Shown here: piece by piece, positions 26,150-35,671 of the stretch
Layout of the letters: every line of letters begins with the position of its first letter
Numbering within the stretch: position 1 is the stretch's first letter
Source of the DNA: Paenibacillus sp. TCA20
Lineage (GTDB): Bacteria > Bacillota > Bacilli > Paenibacillales > Paenibacillaceae
Length of the DNA stretch: 64,000 bases
Direction of reading: 5' to 3'
Assembly (NCBI RefSeq): GCF_000732325.1
Contig: NZ_BBIW01000009.1
Location: 186,001-250,000 of the forward strand
Notes under the pieces: generated by a model
What the model was told of the DNA's origin: nothing
The model's database searches: none
The model's input: only the letters and a program-made list of their open reading frames with translations
Position numbers and translations under genes: made by a program

Positions 26150-27695
26150 TGAGAAAAATATTCGCCTGGGACTTAAAACGATGATAGAGCGGGAATATCC
26201 ATCAGCCTATCATATTGAACTGGCCTCGAATGGACAAATGGCGCTTGAGCTGAACCGTGCAGCCCGTGCAGATCTGATATTAACCGATATTCGTATGCCT
26301 GTACTTGATGGCATCCGGCTGCTGGAGGAGCTGGATCGTGAGACGGGAGGAAGAAAGCCGGCCGTCGTGCTGCTGAGCGGCTATGATGATTTTGAATATG
26401 CGAAGACGGCGATCCGGTACAAGGTAAAGGATTATTTGCTGAAGCCGATTCAGAGAACGGAGCTGTTCGATATGCTGAATCGCGTAGATAAGGAATTGAG
26501 CGAATTAGAAGCCGCGAATCTGGAACGAACTCAGGAAAAACATGAGCTGCAAATGGAGCAGCGCAAGAATCGGCTGCGTCAGCTTCTATTTGGCAGAGGG
26601 CCCGTGATGGAAGAAGAACTGCAGCAGGCAGCTCGTATTTTACCAGCAAGCTCTTATGCTGTCGCGATGGTGCTGTGCAGATATGTGGATGGGTCTGTCA
26701 TGCCTACAGGGGAAATTCAGCGTCTGGTCGAACGGCTTAGTCATTCGATGGATGTTCGGGCAGAGCTTGTCCTCACGGATATAGAGGGAAGGCTTATTCT
26801 CGCAGGAAATACCTCAGACTGGTATCAGGAGCTGGCAAGACAGGCAGAAGAGAAGGGATGGAACGGCTTCCGTATCGGAATCAGCACGGAGCAGAACGAT
26901 CTGGCACAGGTTCGGGAGCAATATCTTGAGGCACAGGCTGCGCTGAGATATACCTTCTTGCATCCAAGCGCTTATTATATTGAATACGATGCAGCACTTA
27001 CGAATCGGATGAATTATCCACTGCCGTATGGAAGCCTGCGGAAGCTCGGAAATATGCTGGGGACGGATCGGGTGGATGAGATGAAGAAGCTGCTCGCCTC
27101 CATTTTTGAGCTGGATCATCTGAAGCAGATGGATATGACTTATCTGGAGAAGGTAAGCGGACTGATCAATGAGAATGTGTTCGATGAGGTGTTTAGGAAA
27201 TACGGGGAGTCTTCGGTGGAAGTGCTGAAGATGTATAGGCTGGTCGGCAGCCTGAACAATTTTCAGAGCTTTAACGAGTATTACAGAAAGCTGGAATACC
27301 TGCTTGTCAGCGTAAATGATTATGTGTCCCGAATCCGGCTGGCGCATAGTGAGCATGCGGATATGAAAGAGGCGGTCCGTTATATACAGGAGCATTACGA
27401 GCGTCCTCTGAATATGGCAATGGTCAGCAATCATGTATCGCTTAATTATTCGTATTTCAGCGAGGCGTTCAAGGCGTATACGGGAGACAACTTTGTATCC
27501 TATCTCAAAAAGGTACGTATCCAGCGGGCCAAGGAGCTGCTGCTTAACAAGTCTACCATGAAAATGGCGGAGATTAGTCTCGCAGTGGGCTTTGAGAACA
27601 GCAAACAGTTCTCCCGTGTATTTAAGGAACTGGAGGGCGTATCTCCGCATGAATATCGTCAGCTCGGAGGTATGGAATCAGAACGTGGAGAGTGA
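26124..27695 (+). CDS. AraC-type response regulator, YesN type
   Basis: A 523-residue regulator that overlaps the kinase gene. The N-terminal receiver domain opens RKLIIVDDEKNIRLGL and has the phosphoacceptor Asp in LILTDIRMPVLDG (about residue 54) and Lys in DYLLKPI. A long middle region precedes two helix-turn-helices (about 415-515), LNMAMVSNHVSLNYSYFSEAF and ISLAVGFENSKQFSRVFKE. GTG at 26124 is preferred because GGGGGAG lies six bases ahead; an ATG two codons earlier abuts that sequence. The likely target is its own operon promoter near 20379-20441. Confidence 0.93.
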   Translation: MRKLIIVDDEKNIRLGLKTMIEREYPSAYHIELASNGQMALELNRAARADLILTDIRMPVLDGIRLLEELDRETGGRKPAVVLLSGYDDFEYAKTAIRYKVKDYLLKPIQRTELFDMLNRVDKELSELEAANLERTQEKHELQMEQRKNRLRQLLFGRGPVMEEELQQAARILPASSYAVAMVLCRYVDGSVMPTGEIQRLVERLSHSMDVRAELVLTDIEGRLILAGNTSDWYQELARQAEEKGWNGFRIGISTEQNDLAQVREQYLEAQAALRYTFLHPSAYYIEYDAALTNRMNYPLPYGSLRKLGNMLGTDRVDEMKKLLASIFELDHLKQMDMTYLEKVSGLINENVFDEVFRKYGESSVEVLKMYRLVGSLNNFQSFNEYYRKLEYLLVSVNDYVSRIRLAHSEHADMKEAVRYIQEHYERPLNMAMVSNHVSLNYSYFSEAFKAYTGDNFVSYLKKVRIQRAKELLLNKSTMKMAEISLAVGFENSKQFSRVFKELEGVSPHEYRQLGGMESERGE

Positions 27696-27751
27696 AGCGG
27701 AGCATTATTGAAGCTGCAAGCGGTGAGACGATGGAGTAAACAGACATGAGG

Positions 27752-27801
27752 AAGGCTGGACAATGAGCTTACGGGGGGCGTAAAGCTTAAGGTCCAGCCT
27801 T
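27752..27801. terminator. Bidirectional terminator between the response regulator and the reductase
   Basis: A 10-bp stem AAGGCTGGAC / GTCCAGCCTT, with inner AGCTT pairing in a 30-nt loop, ends on the plus strand in TTTGTATT. Genes converge here. Confidence 0.75.
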
Positions 27802-27805
27802 TGTA

Positions 27806-28783
27806 TTATTCTATGCGGTAGGTAGCAAAAGGTTTCGAATATATAAATCGGTCGCTGATCTCACCCAGCTTCTCGGCAAGCTCGGTATTGATCTCGATGT
27901 CGAGACTTCTTAAGTTGTCATCCAGCTGCTCGGTACGAGTTGCTCCAACGATAACGGTAGATACGGCAGGCCGGTTCATGAGCCAGGCGATGGATAATGC
28001 ACTCGGAGCATGTCCGGTCTCCGCTGCAAGATCAGCCACCTGCTGTCCGAGTGTTACATTATGATCCTCCAAGAATCGCTGAAAATTCGGATCTGTCTCT
28101 GCCCGGGAGCCGGCGGGAGCAGAAGACTTCTCTGTATATTTTCCAGTGAGAATGCCGCCAGCTAGTGGGAAATAAGGAATGATGCCGACGCCTTGGTCCA
28201 GGCACATGGGCACGAGCTCACGCTCCGGCGTTCGGTCTGCCAGCGAATAGCTGACCTGATTGGAGACAAAACGCTCATATCCTCTCAGATCACTGATGCC
28301 AAGTGCCTTCATCAGCTCCCAAGCTGCATAGTTGGAGGCACCGATATAGCGCACCTTGCCTGCCCGCACCATGTCATCCAGCGTACGAAGTGTTTCTTCC
28401 AGCGGTGTATTCGGATCGAAGGTATGAATCTGATACAGATCCACATAGTCCGTTTGCAGCCGCTTCAGGCTGTTCTCCAGCTCCTGCTGCAGATGATAAC
28501 GGGAAGAGCCGCGTCCATTCGGGGAATCGCTTCTTGCGACGAGTCCGGCCTTGGTCGTGAGCACAACCTGGTCTCTTCTGCCTTTTAGTGCTTGTCCGAT
28601 TATGCGCTCGGATTCCGTTCCGGCGTAAATATTGGCGGTATCAATAAAGTTAATTCCGCTGTCGATCGCATGATGCAGAATGCGGGCTGAAGTCTGTTCA
28701 TCCGCTCTTTTGCCGAAGGAGTTGGTGCCAAGACCGAGAAGAGAAACTTGCATGCCACTGCGTCCGAGGTATGTATATTTCAT
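27806..28783 (-). CDS. Aldo/keto reductase
   Basis: A 325-residue NADPH-dependent oxidoreductase of the voltage-channel-beta/YhdN-like branch. MKYTYLGRSGMQVSLLGLGT opens the barrel; the catalytic tetrad residues are visible in FIDTANIYAG (Asp, Tyr), LTTKAGL (Lys) and YQIHTFDP (His). STVIVGATRTEQLDDNL near the C-terminus binds the cofactor. AAAGGAGCG precedes the ATG. It lies 36 bp after the Fic gene on the same strand, so the two may share a transcript, without an obvious functional link. The substrate is unknown. Confidence 0.93.
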   Translation of the reverse strand: MKYTYLGRSGMQVSLLGLGTNSFGKRADEQTSARILHHAIDSGINFIDTANIYAGTESERIIGQALKGRRDQVVLTTKAGLVARSDSPNGRGSSRYHLQQELENSLKRLQTDYVDLYQIHTFDPNTPLEETLRTLDDMVRAGKVRYIGASNYAAWELMKALGISDLRGYERFVSNQVSYSLADRTPERELVPMCLDQGVGIIPYFPLAGGILTGKYTEKSSAPAGSRAETDPNFQRFLEDHNVTLGQQVADLAAETGHAPSALSIAWLMNRPAVSTVIVGATRTEQLDDNLRSLDIEINTELAEKLGEISDRFIYSKPFATYRIE

Positions 28784-28819
28784 AAGTATCGCTCCTTTGC
28801 TAGATGGTATAAGTGAGGT

Positions 28820-29560
28820 TTAAGTGACAGATAGCATTAGTTCTAGATTAGACTTAACTTCAGCAGAGATGAGATCAATTAAGGGTTCTAGTTCCCCGTT
28901 ATCTGCCTGCTCCAGTGCGGAGTAATAATCTTGGCGCTTTTCATTACGAATGATGGCAGGAGGATAACCATGCTTTAGCAACACAAAGTTCATCGCAAGC
29001 CGACTGACTCTCCCGTTACCATCTGTAAATGGATGGATCGCTGTGAGCTTATGATGAAGTAATGATGCAAGCTTCACGGGATGCATGTCTGAATTTTCGG
29101 TGTACCATTGTATTAGGCGTTCCATTTCATAAGGTACTTGGACTGCAGGAACATATTGATGGATATTCCCCGAAATCGTGAGCACATGATTATCCATCTT
29201 TTTGTAGTCACCAGGAGAAAAGTCAATATCTCTCACTCCCTGAAAAAGAATGGCATGAAAATCTTTAATAATCCGCTCTGTTAAATCTCTCTGTTGAATG
29301 GCTTCGTGAAGATAATCAATTGCTTCCGCATGGTTTATTATTTCAAGATGCTCTCTTAAAGATTTCCCCTTGACCGTCAGTCCTTCTCTTAAGAAGAATG
29401 CTGTTTCACGATAAGTAAAAGTATTTCCTTCAATTGCATTCGTATGATAAGTCCACTCTTCACGAAATTTCTGAGCGATGGTACTCATCAGCTTTGGGTC
29501 GATGGGACGTTTCTTGTCCACTTCTGTTCGAAGAGCATCAATTTGATTAAACATGAGCAT
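28820..29560 (-). CDS. Fic family protein (AMP transferase fold) with N-terminal inhibitory motif
   Basis: A 246-residue Fic protein. The catalytic motif HPFTDGNGR is at 176-184 with His176 as the general base, preceded by a flap (GNIHQYVPAVQVP). Residues 40-46, TNAIEGN, fit the self-inhibitory helix (S/T-x-x-x-E-G/N) with Glu44, so this is a class II, self-regulated Fic protein and no separate antitoxin gene is expected or seen. Known members attach AMP to target proteins or DNA gyrase-like enzymes; the target here is unknown. It precedes the reductase gene. Confidence 0.92.
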   Translation of the reverse strand: MLMFNQIDALRTEVDKKRPIDPKLMSTIAQKFREEWTYHTNAIEGNTFTYRETAFFLREGLTVKGKSLREHLEIINHAEAIDYLHEAIQQRDLTERIIKDFHAILFQGVRDIDFSPGDYKKMDNHVLTISGNIHQYVPAVQVPYEMERLIQWYTENSDMHPVKLASLLHHKLTAIHPFTDGNGRVSRLAMNFVLLKHGYPPAIIRNEKRQDYYSALEQADNGELEPLIDLISAEVKSNLELMLSVT

Positions 29561-29750
29561 TGTTCCTTCCCTCTTCTTCTTACTAGCATTATATCAAACG
29601 AAACTAGTTTCAATACTACTCCTATTGTTGCGATATGGCTTGAGCATAGTAATCATATTCCTTTTCTTGAAGAAGCAGAAGCGTTTGCTACGTTTGTTGC
29701 AATGACAATAGAGTGAAGCCAATGACATCAGATAGGAAATAAAACTTCAT

Positions 29751-29789
29751 AAAAAAAGGCCTGTCCTCAATTTATGAGGTACAGACCTT
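29751..29789 (-). terminator. Terminator of the NTF2-like gene
   Basis: On the minus strand a stem AAGGTCTGT-ACCTCA pairs with TGAGG-ACAGGCCTT and is followed by seven T. The stretch 29561-29836 otherwise shows no supportable gene. Confidence 0.8.
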
Positions 29790-29836
29790 CTATTGTATAG
29801 GATAACTCCGAATTGGAATCCCTGGATATTGCCTCA

Positions 29837-30172
29837 TTATCCAATGAATCTTACGTGTGTAATCAGACCATTCTCGACACGATACACTGGCACAGCCAGC
29901 AGTATGTCTGTTCTGCCGCGATGTCCTGTGACGGATTCATGGTCAATGACATAGTTATTGTGCACAATGCGGTTCGTAATGGTTGCGTTCAGCTCAGGGC
30001 TGATCTCGAACAAAGCCGTATAGCGCTCGCGGATTTCTTCTTTGCCAGAGTTCTGAATGTTGCCGACAGCATCTTCAATGACGCAGTCCTCGTGATAGGT
30101 AGCGAGCAGATCTTCAATATTTCGCGCATTGTACGCGGTTAGCTGTGCATCAATAACATCAGTAATGGACAC
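29837..30172 (-). CDS. NTF2-like (SnoaL-type) small protein
   Basis: A 111-residue protein with the cone-like NTF2 fold pattern: an N-terminal helix (VIDAQLTAYNARNIEDLLATY), the typical HEDCVIEDAVGN, GKEEIRERYTALFE, then four strands ending in ENGLITHVRFIG. Such proteins bind small hydrophobic ligands or act as isomerases. The start is GTG at 30172 with AAAAAAGGAG eight bases ahead; an upstream ATG at 30229 has no ribosome binding site. It has its own terminator and no functional neighbours. Confidence 0.8.
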   Translation of the reverse strand: MSITDVIDAQLTAYNARNIEDLLATYHEDCVIEDAVGNIQNSGKEEIRERYTALFEISPELNATITNRIVHNNYVIDHESVTGHRGRTDILLAVPVYRVENGLITHVRFIG

Positions 30173-30380
30173 GGTAATTTCTCCTTTTTTCTCGTAAAAT
30201 GAGTTTAATGTATTAAAGCTTCTCCGCATTGTATCACAAAATTATCCATTAACATATATCATTTTTTGAGCTGCTTACCCTCTTTACAGGAGACATATGC
30301 TCATTCTGCTGGCTCTACAATGTTCAGGGTTCAATCAACCAAATGTACACAGAACAAACCGAATCGTTTTTGCAGGAATG

Positions 30381-30445
30381 TGATGCTTTGGGATACGGTT
30401 TGGAGATTTGCGCCATTGTTCTGCCCATGGACTGGAATTTATTCT
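30381..30445 (+). promoter_or_regulatory. Candidate promoter and direct repeat before the GH105 gene
   Basis: The 310-bp stretch 30173-30482 has no supportable gene. TTGTTC, 17-bp spacer, TATTCT (30417-30445) is a possible promoter. TGATGCTTTGGG (30381) and TGGAGATTTGCG (30401) share 8 of 12 bases at a 20-bp offset just upstream, a possible AraC-type site; the second copy resembles TGCTGATTTGCC at 35588. Confidence 0.35.
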
Positions 30446-30482
30446 AACCATATCATTTCGTCGTTAGGAGGCGCTGCAGGCG

Positions 30483-32933
30483 ATGCCATATGTAAACAAA
30501 GAACGTTCTTTTGGAGCTTCACTGGACAGAACAGAGGATGTACTTAGAGCCGTTGTAAACCGATACATCGGTGCGAATCCGAAGACCCTGCCAACGTACC
30601 GGGTGCTGAATGTGGAAGGCTTTATTAGAGATAACGAATACCGTTACGATATGAATCTTATGGTAAAGCTTCCTCAGCTGCAGGATGGACAGTTCGTCTA
30701 TGCCTGGGCCAAAATTTGGGCTGATGAGGAAACGACACAGGCTTATCGGATCAGCTGTTACAGCCATACACGGGTGTTTATCAACGGACTGCTGGCATTT
30801 GAATCGAATCATCGCGAGGATGTGATGCCGGAGAGCAAGGCTGGACTACGCGGCAAGCTGCGTAAGGGCTGGAACTTCTTTGTTCTGGAGTTTGAGAAAA
30901 CACCCACTGGCTGCGGTGCCAGCTTCGGCACAGGTTCTGTTAAAGGCGCGCCCGTCCATTTTCTTGCTCCAACCATGGAGCGTGATGGGCAGGAAGGCTG
31001 GGTGTACAGCGAACCTCAGCATACACGCTGGATACCAGGCAATGCCAAGGAGGTGGTCTCTCATGAGATCGACTCCAAGCTGGCACGTGTTTTTGTGACG
31101 GAAATATCGGCATCAGAGGAAGCTACAGATATGACTTGGTATCCCCGAAGGGAATGGAGCGAGGAGGAGCAGCAGCTTGGTGCCTTCGCAAGAGTGTTTG
31201 ATCCAGGGACAGGGATTGGAGAGAAAGCGACGGTTAACGCCAATGCCAAGGCCGATGCCAGCGTAAGTGTGGATGCGAACGTGATTGAAGATGAAAATGA
31301 CAGAGCCAATGCCCGCACCAATGCAAGTGCCGAAACAGTAGTCACATCCGATGGATATGGAGTACGATGTCCCTTTGGGGCCGTTGCGCTGGCATGGTCC
31401 AAGCTGGATCACCGGAGCACCGCAAGCGAACGGAAAGTGACATGGAAAGGGCTGCACGAAGGAACATTCAAGCTATATGTGGACGGGAATTTGTTGTACA
31501 CCAGTGATCAGGAGCAGGGCTACTTCGAGGTGGAGAAGGAGCTGGACTACGGTGTACATGATATTGTCATTGTGTCAGCGCGTACCCGTAAAGCCTGGGG
31601 CTTTGATCTGGAAGTACTGACCGAAGATGAAACAGGCGAAGCTCTAACCTGGGCCAAGCCATACCCCGTTGAAGGCTTAACAGGGCACTGGCTGTATCTG
31701 GGTCCTTTTTCTAAGGATCATGTGCCTCCGCCGCGAGACGTTCCTCATATGGACCGCCTATTTGGAGAGGGAGAAGAACGGACTTATTACAGAGCTGACC
31801 AGCCGGCCGCTCGGATTCGCCCTTATCTGGAATCCCGCTTATATGGTAAATGGAATTATCCTCTAGGTGTGACGCTGTATGGCATTCTGGAGACGGGAAG
31901 AGAGCTGTCCCGCCCGGATTATATTGAATATGCTGAGGATCATATTGAACAGTGTACGTCTCTGGATGAGCTGGTCATGTGGGATAGCAAGCGGCATGGT
32001 GCCCCAGGGATAAACCATCAGCTTGCGCTGATTGATAGTCTGGATGACTGTGGTTCCTTCGGCGCCACCATGCTCAGAGCTCATGAGCTGAAGAAACTGA
32101 GAGGAGCCGAGGAGGCAGCGCATCGTATTGCGGACTATATTACACGTGAGCAGGATCGACTGCCTGATGGAACGTTATATCGCTACCGCAGCTTCAGCGA
32201 GCTGATGGTTAATACGATATGGTGCGATGACCTGTACATGAGCACCCCGTTTCTTAGCCAGTATTATAAGCTTACCGGCGAGACCCGGTATTTGGATGAT
32301 GCCGCTGCCCAGTTTCTGCTGTATAAGAAAAGATTGTATATGCCTGAGCAGAAAATGATGCATCATGTGTACAATTTGAATTTTGATAAAGGCTGTACTG
32401 TGCCCTGGGGACGGGGGAATGGCTGGGTATTATTTTCTCTAACGGAGCTGCTGGCTGTTCTTCCGAAGACGCATTCGGATTATGACGAGCTGCTGCATTT
32501 CTACAGGGAGCTGTGCGAGGGCTATCTTGCGGTTCAGGATGAGCAGGGCTTGTGGCATCAGGTGCTGACCGATCATGAATCCTACAGCGAGACGTCCTGC
32601 TCTTCCATGTTTATTTATGCTTTTTCCCGCGGGATAAGGTATGGCTGGCTTCCAGAGGGAATTCAGCACCTATACGCCGATGCGGTCTTCCGTGGCTGCG
32701 AAGGCATTATACGCCATTGTATTGATCGTGAAGGGAATGTATACGGCGTATGCCGAGGCTCGGGATACTCTTTCTCTCCGCATTACTACAAGGAGCGTTT
32801 GTCTTGGCTGCTGAATGACACCCACGGCATCGGTATTGTGCTGCTGGCGGGAATCGAGTCCTTAAGGCTGCTCGAATATTTGAAGGAGCGTCGTACAGAT
32901 CGGGCAAGATCATCGGTAGTCCACAGCCAATAA
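30483..32933 (+). CDS. GH105-type unsaturated rhamnogalacturonyl hydrolase with N-terminal beta domains
   Basis: An 816-residue protein. The C-terminal 400 residues are a six-hairpin barrel of GH88/GH105 type: WCDDLYMSTPFLSQYYKLTG contains the catalytic Asp region of YteR/YesR, and VPWGRGNGWVLFSL and SETSCSSMFIYAFSRGI are family motifs. These enzymes remove the unsaturated uronic acid left by pectin lyases. The first 390 residues form beta-sandwich-like domains with no signal peptide, interrupted by an Ala/Asn/Asp-rich segment (about 247-285) that looks like a flexible linker. AGGAGG is 11 bases before the ATG. It is followed by a terminator and the YesS-like regulator gene, so it probably belongs to the same pectin/rhamnogalacturonan regulon. 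Confidence 0.88.
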   Translation: MPYVNKERSFGASLDRTEDVLRAVVNRYIGANPKTLPTYRVLNVEGFIRDNEYRYDMNLMVKLPQLQDGQFVYAWAKIWADEETTQAYRISCYSHTRVFINGLLAFESNHREDVMPESKAGLRGKLRKGWNFFVLEFEKTPTGCGASFGTGSVKGAPVHFLAPTMERDGQEGWVYSEPQHTRWIPGNAKEVVSHEIDSKLARVFVTEISASEEATDMTWYPRREWSEEEQQLGAFARVFDPGTGIGEKATVNANAKADASVSVDANVIEDENDRANARTNASAETVVTSDGYGVRCPFGAVALAWSKLDHRSTASERKVTWKGLHEGTFKLYVDGNLLYTSDQEQGYFEVEKELDYGVHDIVIVSARTRKAWGFDLEVLTEDETGEALTWAKPYPVEGLTGHWLYLGPFSKDHVPPPRDVPHMDRLFGEGEERTYYRADQPAARIRPYLESRLYGKWNYPLGVTLYGILETGRELSRPDYIEYAEDHIEQCTSLDELVMWDSKRHGAPGINHQLALIDSLDDCGSFGATMLRAHELKKLRGAEEAAHRIADYITREQDRLPDGTLYRYRSFSELMVNTIWCDDLYMSTPFLSQYYKLTGETRYLDDAAAQFLLYKKRLYMPEQKMMHHVYNLNFDKGCTVPWGRGNGWVLFSLTELLAVLPKTHSDYDELLHFYRELCEGYLAVQDEQGLWHQVLTDHESYSETSCSSMFIYAFSRGIRYGWLPEGIQHLYADAVFRGCEGIIRHCIDREGNVYGVCRGSGYSFSPHYYKERLSWLLNDTHGIGIVLLAGIESLRLLEYLKERRTDRARSSVVHSQ

Positions 32934-32970
32934 CGGAAGGTATGCAGGGGCCAACGATATGAATTCACCG

Positions 32971-33006
32971 AATAACCGGGCTATACAGTCCGGTTATTTC
33001 TTTTTC
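32971..33006 (+). terminator. Terminator after the GH105 gene
   Basis: A 9-bp stem AATAACCGG / CCGGTTATT with a 10-nt loop, followed by TCTTTTT. Confidence 0.8.
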
Positions 33007-33203
33007 ACAAATGAATCCATTTCATAAATCATTAAAAAGGTGGATTGGATTGAAGCAGCTAAAGGGATTATGAAATGGATTCAAATAGGTAAAAATTTAA
33101 ATTTTTGTGAACGCCAGTCATACAAGTTGTGATAACATATGGAAAGAAAATGTTAATTAAAACGATACGGATATCCAAGCGAATAAAGGATGGGGGAAGG
33201 CGA

Positions 33204-35492
33204 ATGATGTCCAAAGTGTCAAACTCGCTCCGCGCATTACTCTCAACGACTCAGACGAGACTTGTTTTTGCGCTGACCATTGCGGTGTTCGTCATTATAC
33301 TTGCGGTCAGCCTGACTTCCTATTACACATCCAAGTCGGTGCTCCAAAGTGAACTGAGCGAGATGCATCACCAGCTGCTCAGCGATAAGATGAATTTTAT
33401 CGAGGATTATATCAAGGATACGGACAGCACAGCCATCAAGATGGCACTGCATTCGGGTGTATATGGCTACCTCTCCAAGGGGGAGCAGATCACGCAAACG
33501 GAAATCCGGCAGCTCATTGAGTATTTGAAATATGTGGTCATTAATTCACCCATTATAGAAAGCGCATACATTTTTAATGCAGATGAAGAGAGCTTTGTAT
33601 CTTATCCCATGGGCTACAGCTCCCGGTTCAGCACATTTCCGGATTCCGACTGGGTGAGCGTAGGGAGCGAGCTTGAGGAGAAGACCATGCTTGTCAAATC
33701 GAGAACGGCAGCAGGCGGGAGCGGCAAGAACGGAACGAACGAAATTACCTATTTTCGAAAAATTGTCGTCCAAGGCGAGATGAAGGGCATACTTGCTCTG
33801 AATTTCAATAAGTCAGAGCTGTTCGCGCAGATGAGACCAAGTGCCGTTTCGAAGATCGAGAGTGCCCAGTATATTCTCGACAGCGAAGGAAATCTGGTGT
33901 ATCAGATCGGGGATGCCCATGCTGAACCCTCCGATATCTATGTGCACACACAGCAGCTGAGAGATCAAAGATACGATGATGTTAAGCTGAACGGGGAGTC
34001 ATTGCTGCTGACCTACAATCCTTCTCCTCTGACCGACTGGAGATATGTTTCCATTGCTTCTCAGGACGATATATTGGCAAATTCCAAGAAGATCCGCAGC
34101 GTCGTGCTGCTGGTCTCCCTCATTATGCTGGTGCTCGGAGCCTGGCTGATCATTCAGCTTCATGCGGTGACCTTCAAGCCCATTCGCCGGCTGCATTCCC
34201 TTCTCAAAAATTATGAACGTGAAGAGAACAGTCTCGATCTAGGCAAGCTTGAGAATATTACCGTCCGGCTGCTGCGGGCACATGAAGACCTGTCTCAGCA
34301 GATCCGTCATACGAAGGCAGAAGCCTCATCGAAGTTCGTACAGGATATTTTCATGGGTAATTTGTCCGGGCGGCGAGAGATGGAAGCAAGGTGGAGTCAA
34401 TATTTCAAGGAATGGACGAACAGGCCGCTTCGTGTCGTGCTGATATCCATTGATCGGTATTCGGAATGGGCGGATAAATGGAGTGACAATGATCAGTTTC
34501 TATATAAATATGCAATGAATAATATTGCAGAGGAGCTGCTTGCTCCATCTTACCGCAGTGTCAGCGTGGATCTAGGCAAGGATAAGCTGGCCCTAGTACT
34601 CCAGCCCAGTGTGGATAAGGAGGAGCCGATGGAAGCGGAGCTCAGCCAGATCCTTCCGATGCTGCAGGATATTCTGCAGACCAAGGCGTCGATCGGGATC
34701 AGCCATCAGGCGGAGAACGTCATGAAGCTGCAGCGTGCGTATTATGAAGCGGAGAATGCACTAAGCTACCGTTTATATAAAGGGTATGGGACGGTCATTA
34801 CCTTTGAAGAAGTAGCCTCCCATGAGCGGACCGATTCCGTAGAGGATGAATCCATCGTTTCGGCATTACTCCAGGCGGTAGAGTCAGGCTCGAAGGAGCA
34901 GGCTACTCGAATGTTAAGCAAGCTGGAGGAACAGATGAGGACAGAAGGATGGTATCCTTCGGAGGTGACGGGCATGCTCACCCATATTCGTCAGCGATTG
35001 ATGAAGCTGGAAGTGTCCAAGGAAGGGGCCGATCCGGAGGAAGTCATTCAGATTCGCCAGCTGTATACGCTTGATCTGCCGGATATGATGGAGCTTCTCT
35101 ATGAATACACGAGCAGGCTGGCAGATCATTTTGCATCGCTTGCTGTCAGCAGGGAAGCTGTGATGGTGCAGCAGATGATTGATTTTATGACACGGCATTT
35201 GGACGGGAATGTAGGGGTACAGGAGATTGCTTCCTCTGTGCATATCAGTGTCAGTCTGGCGAGCCAGTTGTTCAAGCAAGAGACGGGAGAGACGATTCAC
35301 GATTATTTTACCAAGCTGCGTGTGGAAAAAGCGGGCGAGCTGCTGATCGAGACCGACTACAAGCTGGCGGAGATTGCAAGAATGGTCGGCTATCAGCATG
35401 AGAACAGCTTCATCCGTGTATTCCGCAAGCTGAAGGATATTACGCCCGGAAAATACAGAGAGCATATGAAATACAAAAAATATACTGTTTGA
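33204..35492 (+). CDS. Membrane-bound AraC-family regulator, YesS type
   Basis: A 762-residue one-component regulator. After a short cytoplasmic tail, a membrane segment (about 19-42) leads to a Cache-like extracellular sensor domain, a second membrane segment (about 288-310), a long linker and, at the C-terminus, two AraC helix-turn-helices: VGVQEIASSVHISVSLASQLF and AEIARMVGYQHENSFIRVFRK. Length and layout match B. subtilis YesS, which activates rhamnogalacturonan genes. The start at 33204 is set by GGGGGAAGG three bases earlier; an ATG at 33129 has no ribosome binding site. It is flanked by the GH105 gene and an importer operon, its likely targets. Confidence 0.92.
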   Translation: MMSKVSNSLRALLSTTQTRLVFALTIAVFVIILAVSLTSYYTSKSVLQSELSEMHHQLLSDKMNFIEDYIKDTDSTAIKMALHSGVYGYLSKGEQITQTEIRQLIEYLKYVVINSPIIESAYIFNADEESFVSYPMGYSSRFSTFPDSDWVSVGSELEEKTMLVKSRTAAGGSGKNGTNEITYFRKIVVQGEMKGILALNFNKSELFAQMRPSAVSKIESAQYILDSEGNLVYQIGDAHAEPSDIYVHTQQLRDQRYDDVKLNGESLLLTYNPSPLTDWRYVSIASQDDILANSKKIRSVVLLVSLIMLVLGAWLIIQLHAVTFKPIRRLHSLLKNYEREENSLDLGKLENITVRLLRAHEDLSQQIRHTKAEASSKFVQDIFMGNLSGRREMEARWSQYFKEWTNRPLRVVLISIDRYSEWADKWSDNDQFLYKYAMNNIAEELLAPSYRSVSVDLGKDKLALVLQPSVDKEEPMEAELSQILPMLQDILQTKASIGISHQAENVMKLQRAYYEAENALSYRLYKGYGTVITFEEVASHERTDSVEDESIVSALLQAVESGSKEQATRMLSKLEEQMRTEGWYPSEVTGMLTHIRQRLMKLEVSKEGADPEEVIQIRQLYTLDLPDMMELLYEYTSRLADHFASLAVSREAVMVQQMIDFMTRHLDGNVGVQEIASSVHISVSLASQLFKQETGETIHDYFTKLRVEKAGELLIETDYKLAEIARMVGYQHENSFIRVFRKLKDITPGKYREHMKYKKYTV

Positions 35493-35514
35493 TCAAAACA
35501 TGATGAACCGAAGC

Positions 35515-35553
35515 TCCACCCTATGAGCAAATACTGCAGAAGGGTGGATTTTT
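35515..35553 (+). terminator. Terminator after the YesS-like gene
   Basis: An 8-bp stem TCCACCCT / AGGGTGGA with an 18-nt loop, followed by TTTTTC. Confidence 0.8.
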
Positions 35554-35671
35554 CTCTTTATGTCCATATTTTGGCGGAATGGTCAATTGCTGATTTGCCC
35601 CGTCAGTCGTACATTGAGGGTGTCCCTCGTGGCATTACGACTATAGAAGAGAAAGGCGGGCGAACATACAC

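Noticed and set aside
26814-27650. A 278-residue minus-strand frame inside the YesN-type regulator
   Set aside because: Antisense shadow of a clear gene; no motifs and biased composition rich in His, Ile and Arg.
29444-29716. A 90-residue plus-strand frame opposite the start of the Fic gene
   Set aside because: It overlaps the Fic gene start, has no ribosome binding site and its remaining part shows no motif.
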